Of a DNA stretch of 64,000 nt, positions 54,398 through 62,947 are shown in pieces. The DNA is from JADGHE01 sp035716025. Lineage in GTDB: Bacteria > Pseudomonadota > Alphaproteobacteria > Rhizobiales > Xanthobacteraceae. The notes beneath the pieces are model-generated. The model worked only from the letters and a program-made list of their open reading frames with translations, did not search any database and had not been told where the DNA came from. Each line of letters begins with the position of its first letter. The first letter of the stretch is position 1. Where the stretch lies: assembly GCA_035716025.1 (NCBI GenBank), contig DASTKH010000047.1, forward strand, positions 76,131 to 140,130. Reading direction: 5' to 3'. The position numbers were made by a program, and so were the translations under genes.

Positions 54398-54898
54398 GTG
54401 CCGCAGACGGGACGCTCCGGCTGCCCGATCAACCTGACGCTCGAACAGCTCGGCGACCGCTGGAGCCTGATCGTCATCCGCGACGTGATGTTCGGAAACA
54501 GGCGAACCTACGGGGAACTGCTGGCGCAAAGCGAGGAAGGCATCGCTTCGAACATCCTCGCCGACCGGCTGAAGCGCCTGACCGCGGCCGGCCTGCTGAC
54601 GCGACGCCCCGACCCCAGGCACAGGCAAAAAGGAATCTACAGCCTGACCGAAGCGGCCATTGAGCTTGTGCCGCTGCTCGCGCACATGGGCGCCTGGGGC
54701 CGCCGCCATCTCCGCCCGAGCCGGGAATTGTCGGTGCGCGCGGAGCTCCTGGAGAAAGGCGGTCCGCCGTTATGGAATGCGTTCATGGACGAACTGCGCC
54801 ACCTGCACCTCGGCGCGCCGCGTCCGCCGCGCTCGGTTTTCAGCGAGCTGCAGGCCGCCTACGAAAAAGCGCTTGCGCGCCGCCCCGCGGGATCGTGA
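54398..54898 (+). CDS. HxlR-family transcriptional regulator
   Basis: This 166-residue winged-helix regulator begins near GRSGCPINLTLEQLGDRWSL, the HxlR hallmark with the redox-capable cysteine. VIRDVMFGNRRTYGELL, SNILADRLKRLTAAGLL and the wing RHRQKGIYSLTEAA follow. HxlR proteins sense aldehydes, quinones or oxidants through the cysteine and usually control a divergent detoxification gene, here the GST. The GTG at 54398 has GGAG 10 nt upstream. A TTG at 54362 would start inside the operator and is rejected. Confidence 0.93.
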   Translation: MPQTGRSGCPINLTLEQLGDRWSLIVIRDVMFGNRRTYGELLAQSEEGIASNILADRLKRLTAAGLLTRRPDPRHRQKGIYSLTEAAIELVPLLAHMGAWGRRHLRPSRELSVRAELLEKGGPPLWNAFMDELRHLHLGAPRPPRSVFSELQAAYEKALARRPAGS

Positions 54899-55035
54899 AC
54901 GACGGACGGTCTTGGCGGCGGCGCCGCCGCGCATGTCCTGGTGGGGCGCGGACAGACCCCTTCAGCAGAGACGATGCGGCGCCGGGGACTGCCGTGCAGG
55001 CGTGGCTCCTGGAACCCCGGCGCCATGAGTGAAGC

Positions 55036-55728
55036 TCAGAATCGGTAAACGATACCGCTGCTGATGAGCCACGGGTCGAGGTTCACCTTGCCGGTCATCG
55101 GAAGCCCGCCGACGATGCCGTCCCAGTCCGGCCGCAGCCAAAGCTTCTTGACGTCCACGTTGAAGCCCCAGTGGCGGTCGATCATGTAATCGAAGCCGAC
55201 CTGCAAGGCCGGCGCAAAGCTGTGTTTGAGGTGGCTGCGCGTCACGACGCCGCCGGCTGCTTCCTGGCTGAAGAACCACGTATAGTTCACGCCCGCTCCG
55301 AGATACGGCTTGAACGCGCCGAAATTGGTGAAATGGTATTGCAGCGTCAGGGTCGGCGGCAGCAGCCAAGACCGGCCGACATCGACGCCGGCAATGGTCC
55401 CGGCGCCCGTCACGTCATGGCGCGTGACGCCGAGAATCAACTCGGCCGCCAAATTCGGCGTGAAGAAATAGGTGATGTCCAGTTCGGGGACGACGGCGTC
55501 GGACGTGTTCAAGTCGGAACCGGGAATTTGATGCACGACGCCGGAATCCCGCGTCACCACGGCAAGCGCCCGCAGACGGATCATCCACGGACTTGACGCC
55601 TCGACCGGCGGCGGCGCCTTGTAGACCGGCGCCGGCGCAATATCGGCCGCGTCTGCCGCCTGCGCACCCAAAACTGCTGTCAGTGCGATGATGCCGGACC
55701 ATCGCGCCAAACCCTTGTTCAGCCTCAT
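55036..55728 (-). CDS. OmpW family outer membrane protein
   Basis: This 230-residue outer-membrane beta-barrel has a signal peptide ending near ADAADI and a short proline-rich linker. OmpW features follow: SSPWMIRLRALAVV, the ELDITYFFTPNLAAELILGV strand pair, PPTLTLQYHF, PYLGAGVNYTWFF, WGFNVDVKKLWL, and a terminal phenylalanine (GIVYRF) for BAM recognition. OmpW forms a small hydrophobic channel and responds to stress. The ATG at 55728 is used; a TTG 6 nt upstream is in frame. Confidence 0.95.
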   Translation of the reverse strand: MRLNKGLARWSGIIALTAVLGAQAADAADIAPAPVYKAPPPVEASSPWMIRLRALAVVTRDSGVVHQIPGSDLNTSDAVVPELDITYFFTPNLAAELILGVTRHDVTGAGTIAGVDVGRSWLLPPTLTLQYHFTNFGAFKPYLGAGVNYTWFFSQEAAGGVVTRSHLKHSFAPALQVGFDYMIDRHWGFNVDVKKLWLRPDWDGIVGGLPMTGKVNLDPWLISSGIVYRF

Positions 55729-56217
55729 GTCCAATCCCCAATACCGGCCGAGAGTGGCCGCTCCGAACGCTATCGGCGTAGGCCTGCGCGCGACCCTTGA
55801 TCTCGATCAAGTCGCTGAGCGGCACGGCGCGGATTGTTGCGGCGGGACCACAGCGCCGGGGCGCTTTTGAGTTGCGGAGCCGGTCGTGGGCGTGCGGCGC
55901 GGGCTGTCGACCCCCCCTTCAAAGACTTGAGGGAGTTGGCGCGCGGTAACTAGCGGCGTCGTCCAGTCGCGCCGAACAGAGGCCGCCGGCCCGCGGCACC
56001 TCTCGGTCTCGGCGCGCCGCGAGACGTCGCCTCGCGCAGGTGCAAAGATGTTGGGCGGCAACCGTGTCCCGCCCCGGTGAATTTGCTATGCTGCTTCCGT
56101 CGTCGCGACGGGGCCGAAACGTTCGACGGACGCGAGCCCAGCCCGCCACCCAAGCCCAATCACGAGACAGCGGCGCCGGTCCTGCCGGCCGGCCACGTGG
56201 CAAGGGATGACATCCCG
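55729..56217. other. Intergenic region between ompW and a divergent hydrolase
   Basis: These 489 bp must contain both divergent promoters. I see no protein-like frame with a ribosome binding site, no RNA gene and no strong inverted repeat. Open frames here are short and out of keeping with neighbouring codon use. Confidence 0.5.
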
Positions 56218-57054
56218 ATGGCTTACATCACCACCAAGGACGGTACGCGGATCTTCTACAAGGATTGGGGTTCTCGAGACGCTCAGCCGATCGTGTTCCA
56301 CCATGGCTGGCCATTGAGTGCCGATGACTGGGACAACCAGATGATGTTCTTCCTGGCGGAAGGATATCGCGTGATCGCCCACGATCGCCGGGGGCACGGG
56401 CGGTCGGACCAAACCGACGGCGGCAACGAGATGGACACTTATGCCACCGATGTCGCCGAACTGGTCAAAGCGCTCGACCTGAAGAACGCGATCCATATCG
56501 GCCATTCGACGGGCGGCGGCGAAGTCGCACATTATGTGCCGCGAGCGCAAGTCGGACGCGTGGCCAAGGCCGTGCTGATCGACGCGGTCCCGCCGGTGAT
56601 GGTCAAGAAAGATTCGAATCCGGGCGGCACGCCGATCGAGGTGTTCGACGGATACCGTGCTGCGCTGGCCGCCAACCGCGCCCAGCTTTACCTCGATATT
56701 CCGAGCGGCCCCTTTTACGGGTTCAACCGGCCGAACGCGAAGGTCTCAGAGGGGCTGATCCGCAACTGGTGGCGACAGGGCATGATGGGAAGCATCAAGG
56801 CCGGATATGAGTGTATCAAGGCCTTCTCCGAAACCGACTTCACCGAGGACTTGAAGGCGATAGACGTGCCTGTGCTGGTGATCCACAGCGAGGACGACCA
56901 GATCGTGCCTTACGCGGATTCGGCTCCGCTGACCGTCAAGCTCCTGAAGAACGGCACGCTCAAGACCTACAAAGACCTGCCGCACGGTCTGTGCCAGACC
57001 CATCCGGAAATTGTGAACCCGGACATCCTTGCGTTCATTCGCGAAAAGACATGA
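56218..57054 (+). CDS. Alpha/beta hydrolase, non-heme chloroperoxidase/perhydrolase type
   Basis: This 278-residue protein matches the cofactor-free haloperoxidase group. It has YITTKDGTRIFYKDWGSRDA, the HHGWPLSADDWDNQM oxyanion region, AHDRRGHGRSDQ and the nucleophile elbow GHSTGGGEV. The acid is in HSEDDQIVPY and the histidine in LPHGLCQTHPE. The true activity is probably ester or lactone hydrolysis. One small deviation is HYVPRAQ where relatives have RYIGRHG. AAGGGA precedes the ATG. Confidence 0.92.
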   Translation: MAYITTKDGTRIFYKDWGSRDAQPIVFHHGWPLSADDWDNQMMFFLAEGYRVIAHDRRGHGRSDQTDGGNEMDTYATDVAELVKALDLKNAIHIGHSTGGGEVAHYVPRAQVGRVAKAVLIDAVPPVMVKKDSNPGGTPIEVFDGYRAALAANRAQLYLDIPSGPFYGFNRPNAKVSEGLIRNWWRQGMMGSIKAGYECIKAFSETDFTEDLKAIDVPVLVIHSEDDQIVPYADSAPLTVKLLKNGTLKTYKDLPHGLCQTHPEIVNPDILAFIREKT

Positions 57055-57095
57055 GCGGACCAACAGCCGCTGCCGGCGCCTGTCATGGCGCAAAC

Positions 57096-57130
57096 GATTG
57101 TGCGGGCCCCCGACCGGGTTCCGCACAATC
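57096..57130. terminator. Terminator-like hairpin between the hydrolase gene and tRNA-Arg
   Basis: GATTGTGCGG (57096-57105) pairs perfectly with CCGCACAATC (57121-57130) around a 15-nt loop that itself contains CCC/GGG. It lies between two convergent transcripts. Neither side has a real T-tract (the minus side has CGTTTG). It may be a bidirectional, weak terminator or a processing signal. Confidence 0.45.
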
Positions 57131-57199
57131 CGTTCAACGCAACACCCACGTCTGAGGGATGTTCCGTCACCCATGTGTCCGGAATGGACAGACGGGAAG

Positions 57200-57276
57200 T
57201 GGCGCGCCCGAAAGGATTCGAACCTCTGACCCCCAGATTCGTAGTCTGGTGCTCTATCCAGCTGAGCTACGGGCGC
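57200..57276 (-). tRNA. tRNA-Arg (anticodon ACG)
   Basis: The cloverleaf has acceptor stem GCGCCCG/CGGGCGC, D-arm AGCTCAGCTGGATAGAGC, and anticodon stem CCAGA/TCTGG with loop CTACGAA (anticodon ACG, A34 expected to become inosine). The T-arm is AGAGGTTCGAATCCTTT. Discriminator G and an encoded CCA end the gene at 57200. It reads CGU, CGC and CGA. Confidence 0.97.
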
Positions 57277-57379
57277 ATTTTCACTCGGCGGCGCCGCAAG
57301 CACCGCCGCAAGCCGCGCAGATAGCTATAGGCTTGGCTCGCCATTGGCAAGATGCGAACGGGCGCGAGCGGAGGCGCGC

Positions 57380-58123
57380 TCAATCGCGCCGGAATACGAG
57401 ATAACAGGGCATGCGCCCCGCGCGCACGGCCTTCGCCTCGTAGCGGGTTCCGACATAGCCCGGCCAGGGCTTGCGCCAGTCGTCGGCGCGTTCCGCCGTC
57501 CAGGTCAGCGCGCCGGACCGCAACACGCGCTCCAGGGTCCAGGCCGCGTAGTCCGGCCAGTCGGTCGCGAAGCGGAAGGTGCCGCCCGGGGCGAGAACGC
57601 GGGCGATCTCCGCGATCCGTTCGGCCTGCACGAAGCGCCGCTTCCAGTGCCGCCGCTTCGGCCAGGGGTCGGGATAGAGCAGGTCGATGCGGGACAGCAC
57701 AGCCGCGGGTAGCCACGGCAGCAGCGCCGCCGCATCCCCGAAGTGAAGACGGACGTTGCGCAGGCCGTGCGCCTCGATCGCCGCCAGCGCCTTCGCCATC
57801 CCGTTGACGAAAGGCTCGCAGCCGAGAAATCCGACGCCGGGATTCGCCCGCGCCTGCGCGATGAGGTGCTCGCCGCCCCCGAAACCGATCTCGAGCCGCA
57901 CCTCCTCGACCGCAGGGTCGAACAGGGCGCGAAGGTCCTGCGGGGCGGGGGTCGCCAAATCCATGGCCAGGCGGGGCAGCAGCTGCTCAAACAGACCGGC
58001 CTGATGCGGTCGCAGGGGATGACCCTTGCGCCGCCCGAAAAAGGCGCGGGCCGGCTCCGGCGCGGCGGGCTCGCTCGCCGCACCCCTCTGCCGATCCGCC
58101 GATCGAGACGTCTCGTGCATCAT
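57380..58123 (-). CDS. trmB: tRNA (guanine-N7-)-methyltransferase
   Basis: This 247-residue enzyme forms m7G46 in tRNA variable loops. It contains FGRRKGHPLRPHQ (N-terminal basic region), the AdoMet loop LEIGFGGGEHLI and the family signature YPDPWPKRRHWKRRF. A C-terminal GTRYEAKAVRAGR block completes the tRNA-binding face. Two consecutive ATGs (58123 and 58120) are available. It follows metK on the same strand at a gap of about 108 bp, the order seen in many Rhizobiales. Confidence 0.96.
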   Translation of the reverse strand: MMHETSRSADRQRGAASEPAAPEPARAFFGRRKGHPLRPHQAGLFEQLLPRLAMDLATPAPQDLRALFDPAVEEVRLEIGFGGGEHLIAQARANPGVGFLGCEPFVNGMAKALAAIEAHGLRNVRLHFGDAAALLPWLPAAVLSRIDLLYPDPWPKRRHWKRRFVQAERIAEIARVLAPGGTFRFATDWPDYAAWTLERVLRSGALTWTAERADDWRKPWPGYVGTRYEAKAVRAGRMPCYLVFRRD

Positions 58124-58231
58124 GGCGCCACTCTCGCGCGCGCGGCAGCCCCTCGCCCGACTGCGCGTGCTGAAAGCCCCGCCGAAACCGGGCACCGCCG
58201 TCGCCGCGGGCGCGCGCCGGCGCCGGTCTGC

Positions 58232-59455
58232 TCAGGAGAGGGCGCGCCGCAGATCCTCGGCGAGATCGGTCCGCTCCCACGAGAAGCCGCCCTCGTCGTC
58301 GGGCTTGCGGCCGAAATGCCCATAGGCCGCCGTGCGGGCATAGATCGGACGCGACAGTTTGAGATGTTCGCGGATGCCGCGCGGCGACAGATCCATCACT
58401 TCCGCCAGCACCTTCTCGAGCTTTTCCTCGTCGACCGAGCCGGTGCCGTGCAGGTCGACATAGAGAGACAGGGGCTGCGACACCCCGATCGCATAGGAGA
58501 GCTGGATCGTGCAGCGGCCCGCCAGCCCTGCCGCAACGACGTTCTTCGCCAGGTAGCGCGCCGCATAGGCGGCCGACCGGTCGACCTTCGTCGGGTCCTT
58601 GCCGGAGAAGGCGCCGCCGCCGTGCGGAGCCGCGCCGCCATAGGTGTCGACGATGATCTTGCGGCCCGTGAGGCCGCAATCGCCGTCGGGGCCGCCGACC
58701 ACGAATTTGCCGGTCGGGTTGACGTGCCAGACCGTCGATTTGGTGATCCAGCCTTCGGGCAGCGCCTTCACCACATAGGGTTCGACGATGGCCTTGATGT
58801 CCGGGGAGGTGAGCGTCGGATCGGTGTGCTGCGTCGAGACAACGATTTGGGTCGCTTCCACCGGCTTGCCGCGCTCGTAGCGCACCGTGACCTGGCTCTT
58901 CGAGTCGGGGCCGAGCTGATCGGTCTCCCCCGCGTGTCGGGCTTCAGCCATCAGTTTCAAGATCCGGTGCGCATAGTAGATCGGCGCCGGCATCAGCTCC
59001 GGCGTTTCCGTGCAGGCGTAGCCGAACATGATTCCCTGGTCGCCTGCGCCTTCATCCTTGTTGCCGGCCGAGTCGACGCCCTGTGCGATGTCGGGCGACT
59101 GCGCATGCAGCAGCACCTCCACCTGGGCGTTCTTCCAGTGGAAGCCTTCCTGTTCATAGCCGATCGTCTTGATCGCGGCGCGCGCGCGCTCGATCACCAC
59201 TTCGGGCGTGATGGCAGCGGGCCCGCGCGTCTCGCCGGCGATGACGACGCGGTTCGTGGTGCACAAGGTTTCGCAGGCCACGCGCAACTGTCTCGGGTCC
59301 CAGCCGTGCTGGGGGCCAAGCTCGAAAAAGGCATCGACGACTTCATCGGAAATGCGGTCGCACACCTTGTCGGGGTGACCTTCCGAAACGGATTCGCTCG
59401 TGAAGAGATAATTGGCGCGAGGCACGCGAGGCTCCTGCTGAACGGAAGACATCAT
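58232..59455 (-). CDS. metK: S-adenosylmethionine synthetase
   Basis: This 407-residue enzyme makes AdoMet from methionine and ATP. Signature blocks are intact: ESVSEGHPDKVCDRISD at the N-terminus, the flexible-loop and hexapeptide region GAGDQGIMFGYA, and the phosphate-binding GGGAFSGKDPTKVDRSAAY. Two tandem ATGs start the gene. Upstream lies a GC-rich hairpin, but I see no SAM-binding riboswitch consensus. It sits in the lnt-xre-metK-trmB run and supplies AdoMet for the many methyltransferases in the cell, including TrmB. Confidence 0.98.
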   Translation of the reverse strand: MMSSVQQEPRVPRANYLFTSESVSEGHPDKVCDRISDEVVDAFFELGPQHGWDPRQLRVACETLCTTNRVVIAGETRGPAAITPEVVIERARAAIKTIGYEQEGFHWKNAQVEVLLHAQSPDIAQGVDSAGNKDEGAGDQGIMFGYACTETPELMPAPIYYAHRILKLMAEARHAGETDQLGPDSKSQVTVRYERGKPVEATQIVVSTQHTDPTLTSPDIKAIVEPYVVKALPEGWITKSTVWHVNPTGKFVVGGPDGDCGLTGRKIIVDTYGGAAPHGGGAFSGKDPTKVDRSAAYAARYLAKNVVAAGLAGRCTIQLSYAIGVSQPLSLYVDLHGTGSVDEEKLEKVLAEVMDLSPRGIREHLKLSRPIYARTAAYGHFGRKPDDEGGFSWERTDLAEDLRRALS

Positions 59456-59528
59456 ACGGGGCAAGCGGCGCGCGTTTGTTGCAGCGGCCGCAGGCCGGGT
59501 CAAGTGCGATGCCGTCACGCCGCTTTTG

Positions 59529-59550
59529 CCCACCGGCGGGGGCCGGTGGG
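59529..59550 (-). repeat. GC-rich hairpin between xre and metK
   Basis: CCCACCGG pairs with CCGGTGGG around a 6-nt loop. It lies about 25 bp beyond the xre stop and 74 bp before metK, with no T-tract on the minus strand. It could attenuate read-through or stabilise the mRNA. Confidence 0.45.
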
Positions 59551-59574
59551 CGGGGCCCGGTGGGCGCGGAACCG

Positions 59575-59985
59575 CTAGCCCGACTGCGAGGCCGCGATGA
59601 CCTCGACCAGGTCGACGATGCGCCGGCGCAGCTTGCTGTCCTTGATTTCCATGAACGCCTTGGTGAGGGCGAGTCCCTCCGACGTCGCAAGGAAATCCGA
59701 GATGTAGGCGGGCGAGGGCGCCTCGCCCATGCCGCCGGCGGGCGCAAGACCCGGCGCCCCTTCGAAGAAAAACGAAACCGGCACCTTCAGGATGTCGGAA
59801 ATCTGTTGCAGCCGGCTTGCGCCGATGCGATTCGTCCCTTTTTCGTATTTTTGAACCTGTTGGAAAGTCAGGCCGAGGGCGTCGCCCAGCTTCTCCTGAC
59901 TCATGTTCATCATCATCCGACGCATCCGCACGCGGCTGCCGACATGCCGGTCGATCGGATTTGGCGCCTTCTTGGCGGTAACCAT
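59575..59985 (-). CDS. XRE-family helix-turn-helix regulator
   Basis: This 136-residue regulator has an N-terminal lambda-repressor-like domain (IDRHVGSRVRMRRMMMNMSQ, EKLGDALGLTFQQVQKYEKG, NRIGASRLQQISDIL). A short C-terminal helical part follows (LATSEGLALTKAFMEIKD, RRRIVDLVEVIA). This exact type is universal in Alphaproteobacteria between lnt and metK. The position suggests a housekeeping role, possibly in cell-cycle or envelope control, but targets are unknown to me. The ATG at 59985 has GGAGAGGGG upstream; the longer frame is rejected. Confidence 0.93.
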   Translation of the reverse strand: MVTAKKAPNPIDRHVGSRVRMRRMMMNMSQEKLGDALGLTFQQVQKYEKGTNRIGASRLQQISDILKVPVSFFFEGAPGLAPAGGMGEAPSPAYISDFLATSEGLALTKAFMEIKDSKLRRRIVDLVEVIAASQSG

Positions 59986-60182
59986 TTCCCCTCTCCAATC
60001 CACGTCAGCCACGTTCATGATGCAAGGCAATTGGCTGGTCTCTCCAAGATGTCCGGCTTGACCAATGCGGACGCGGTGGCTGCGGGCCGGCATCATTGAC
60101 CGGTCCGTTACTGGGCAAAACGGCCGATTTGGGGCTCTTGCCCGTGCGCCGCCGCGCGTCCCCTCCCAAGCGCAAGCCGGAT

Positions 60183-61850
60183 TTACAGCTTCTTCACAGC
60201 GCGGCCCTCTGTGCAATGCACTATCGTGCACAACAGAAGTGCCAACATCACCAAGATCGCGGCCGTCCAGTCCCTGTAGTGCGAAACTACCGTCGGCGCA
60301 AGGCGCTGCGGCAATGGCGCATCCAGCACCCCCGCAACTCCGAGAGGAAGCGAGCGGACGATCCGACCCAGCGGGTCGACCACGGCCGAAATCCCGGTGT
60401 TGGCGGCCCGCACCAGCGGCAGGCCTTCCTGGATTGCGCGCACGCGGGCCTGCTGGAAATGTTGGTAGGGCCCCGTGCTGCGGCCGAACCAGCCGTCATT
60501 CGTCAGATTGAGGAGCCAGGCCGGTTGCCCGCCGGCGCCCAGCCCCTCGTCCGGAAAGATGATCTCGTAGCAGATGAGCGGCAGGGCAGCCGGTGCCCCC
60601 GGCACATCCAGCGGCCGCCGTCGCGCGCCCGGCAGGAAGCCCCCGGGGACCTTCGTGAGCTGCATGAGGCCGAGCCGCTCCAGGAAGGCCTGGAAGGGCA
60701 GGTATTCGCCGAACGGCACGAGATGAACCTTGTCGTAGACGGACAGCAGAGTTCCGTCCTCGCCGATCACGTAGATCGAGTTGTAGCCGTGCCGCACCCG
60801 CCCGCCCGGTGCCGCGTCGGCGGCCCGCGCCGCGCCGGTGATCAGCAGCGTGCCGCGCGGCAGGAGTTCCGCGATCTGCGCCAGCGCATCCGGCTCGCGG
60901 GCAAGGAGGAAGGGGAAGGCTGACTCCGGCCAGATCAGGTGCGTGGCATCGCGTACCCCGCGGTGTTCGGGCCCGGTCGCCTGATCGGAAAGCGCGAGAT
61001 AATGCGCCATCACCCGCTGTTTGGCGCCGTAGTTGAATTTCGTGTCCTGCGGCAGGTTCGGCTGCATGATCCGCAGCTTCACGCCCGCCACGTAATCCGT
61101 GGGCGTGGCAACGAGGCGCACCGCGCCGTAGATCGCAAGCCCCGCAAGCGCCGCGGCCCCGAGCGCGAGCGGCAGCCACGGCCGGCGTGTTTCATCGCGC
61201 CCGTCGGTCAGCGCCGCCGGGCTCGCGAAGATCGCGACGGCGAGGAATGTGAGTCCCCAGATTCCAACGAGCGCGGCGCCTTGTGCGAGCGGCAGCGGCG
61301 CCGTGAGGGCATAGCCGAAGGCGTTCCAGGGAAAGCCGGTCAGGATGTGGCCGCGCAGCCATTCGGAAACGGTAAGCCCCACGGCAAGCGCAAGGATTCG
61401 GGTGCTGCCGCGCGTCCAAAGCAGCGCCGCGAGCGCCGTGCCGAGCCCCGTCAGCACCGCGAGCCCGGCGGGCAGGCCGAGCACGGCGAACGGCATGAGC
61501 CAGGCGAAGGATTTTGCGTCGACCAGAAAGGCGATGCCGATCCAATAGAGGCCGGCCAAGAAATAGCCGAAGCCGAACCACCAGCCGGTCAGTCCGGCGG
61601 CAAGCAGGCGACGCCGGCCGGCCGCGCCGTCGATCAGCCACACGAGAACCGGAAAGGTCAGAAAAAGCACCGGCCAGGCATCGAACGGGGCCATGGCGAG
61701 TGCGGATGCGGCACCGGCGCCGACGGCAATCGCCACACGGCGCCAGCCCCAGGACAGCACGACCGTGCCCGAAAACCGCCGCAGTCCGCCGCGCGGCGCC
61801 CAGGGGCGCGCAACGGCCGCGGACCGCGAGAGCACGCTCGAATCAGTCAT
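60183..61850 (-). CDS. lnt: Apolipoprotein N-acyltransferase
   Basis: This 555-residue inner-membrane enzyme adds the third acyl chain to the N-terminal cysteine of lipoproteins. It has about seven hydrophobic helices (for example GWWFGFGYFLAGLYWIGIAF) and a nitrilase-like periplasmic domain. The catalytic Glu is in WPESAFPF, the Lys in YDKVHLVPFGEYLPF and the Cys in LICYEIIFP. NLTNDGWFG and RAANTGISAVVDP are also present. The ATG at 61850 fits. It is first of the minus-strand lnt-xre-metK-trmB run. Confidence 0.97.
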   Translation of the reverse strand: MTDSSVLSRSAAVARPWAPRGGLRRFSGTVVLSWGWRRVAIAVGAGAASALAMAPFDAWPVLFLTFPVLVWLIDGAAGRRRLLAAGLTGWWFGFGYFLAGLYWIGIAFLVDAKSFAWLMPFAVLGLPAGLAVLTGLGTALAALLWTRGSTRILALAVGLTVSEWLRGHILTGFPWNAFGYALTAPLPLAQGAALVGIWGLTFLAVAIFASPAALTDGRDETRRPWLPLALGAAALAGLAIYGAVRLVATPTDYVAGVKLRIMQPNLPQDTKFNYGAKQRVMAHYLALSDQATGPEHRGVRDATHLIWPESAFPFLLAREPDALAQIAELLPRGTLLITGAARAADAAPGGRVRHGYNSIYVIGEDGTLLSVYDKVHLVPFGEYLPFQAFLERLGLMQLTKVPGGFLPGARRRPLDVPGAPAALPLICYEIIFPDEGLGAGGQPAWLLNLTNDGWFGRSTGPYQHFQQARVRAIQEGLPLVRAANTGISAVVDPLGRIVRSLPLGVAGVLDAPLPQRLAPTVVSHYRDWTAAILVMLALLLCTIVHCTEGRAVKKL

Positions 61851-62029
61851 CCCGGACTGGATACAGCAACAGCGGACCGAGGGGGAACGTCTTTTAGCGA
61901 GCGCGCAGGCGGGCGGCATCCGCCGGCCACCGGCGTTGGGCAACTTGCGCGACGGCCCGCTGCCCCCCTATCGTGGGCGCTGCAACGAAGCCGTCAGACG
62001 CGGCGCAAGGCACGAGGCCGGTCCGGTCG

Positions 62030-62746
62030 ATGCGAAAGGAAAGGTTGCGCGAAAGATCCCGTCACGCGCAGAAAAAACCTCGCGACAGGACGCGACGAAA
62101 CGCCGCCTCCCAGGCCGGGACCGTTCGCCGCAGCGAACCCATCCGAACCAAGGCGAAATCCGGCCCTCCGCAGCCGGACGCAACGGCGCTGCGGCGGATC
62201 GGCACGCGCCTGCACCACGCCCGCCAGCTGCGCGAGTTGCGCATGAAGGATGTCGCAGCGGCGGCCGGCTGCTCGGAAAGCATGATCTCCAAGATCGAGA
62301 ACAACAAGGCGGTGCCGTCGCTCGGCGTGCTGCACCGAATTTGCGAGGTCCTCGACCTGACGCTCGGCGAACTCGTTGCCGCAAAGGAGGAAAACGGCAG
62401 CACCGTCACGCGCGCGGGCGAGCGGCGGGTCGTTGCGCTCGATCCGCTGCGCAAGGGCACCGGCATCCGCCTCGAGCGGCTCGTCCCTTATGCGAAGGGC
62501 CACCTCATCCAGGGCAACATTCACATCATCGCGCCGGGCGGCTCGTCCGACGGCACGGTCTCGCACAGAGGAGAAGAGGTCGGCTACGTGCTCGCCGGCG
62601 AGATCGAGCTCATCGTCGGAGACGAGACCTATCACCTGCGGGAAGGCGACTCCTTCTTCTACGATTCCGCCCTCCGGCACGGCTACCGCAACTGCGGCCG
62701 CGTTGAAGCCCGCGTCCTGTTCGTCAACACGCCGCCGAGCTATTAG
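62030..62746 (+). CDS. HTH-cupin transcriptional regulator
   Basis: This 238-residue protein has a basic, poorly conserved N-terminus of about 45 residues. An XRE HTH follows (RLHHARQLRELRMKDVAAAA, GCSESMISKIENNKAVPSL) and a C-terminal cupin_2 domain (APGGSSDGTVSHRGEEVGYVLAGEIEL, GDSFFYDSALRHGYRN). Such regulators, like PuuR, sense a small metabolite in the cupin. The N-terminus is uncertain: I use the ATG at 62030. The gene precedes an alpha/beta hydrolase whose promoter holds a palindrome, so it probably controls that hydrolase. Confidence 0.9.
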   Translation: MRKERLRERSRHAQKKPRDRTRRNAASQAGTVRRSEPIRTKAKSGPPQPDATALRRIGTRLHHARQLRELRMKDVAAAAGCSESMISKIENNKAVPSLGVLHRICEVLDLTLGELVAAKEENGSTVTRAGERRVVALDPLRKGTGIRLERLVPYAKGHLIQGNIHIIAPGGSSDGTVSHRGEEVGYVLAGEIELIVGDETYHLREGDSFFYDSALRHGYRNCGRVEARVLFVNTPPSY

Positions 62747-62868
62747 GGCGGAACGCGTCGAGATTCCCCGCGCCCCCGCACGCTCCGCGCGAGCGGAAAA
62801 TCCGGCCCAGCCGCAAACCACACGCGGAAGTGACGCACGAGGCAGCAAAGTGCCCGCCATCGAGGCTT

Positions 62869-62883
62869 TTCAAGCCACTTGAA
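62869..62883 (+). promoter_or_regulatory. Palindrome upstream of the hydrolase gene
   Basis: TTCAAGCCACTTGAA has perfect 6-bp arms with a 3-nt spacer. It lies 65 bp before the ATG at 62948 and overlaps a possible -35 (TTGAAT). It is a candidate operator for the HTH-cupin regulator encoded just upstream. Confidence 0.45.
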
Positions 62884-62947
62884 TGTTGTTACACAAACTT
62901 TCCGCAAGCAAAAAGCCGTTCCGGCACCGAGGGATCGAGACAACGCG

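Noticed and set aside
59456..59574. SAM or SAM/SAH riboswitch before metK
   Set aside because: The region has a GC-rich hairpin but none of the conserved SAM-II, SAM-V or SAM/SAH sequence blocks that I know.
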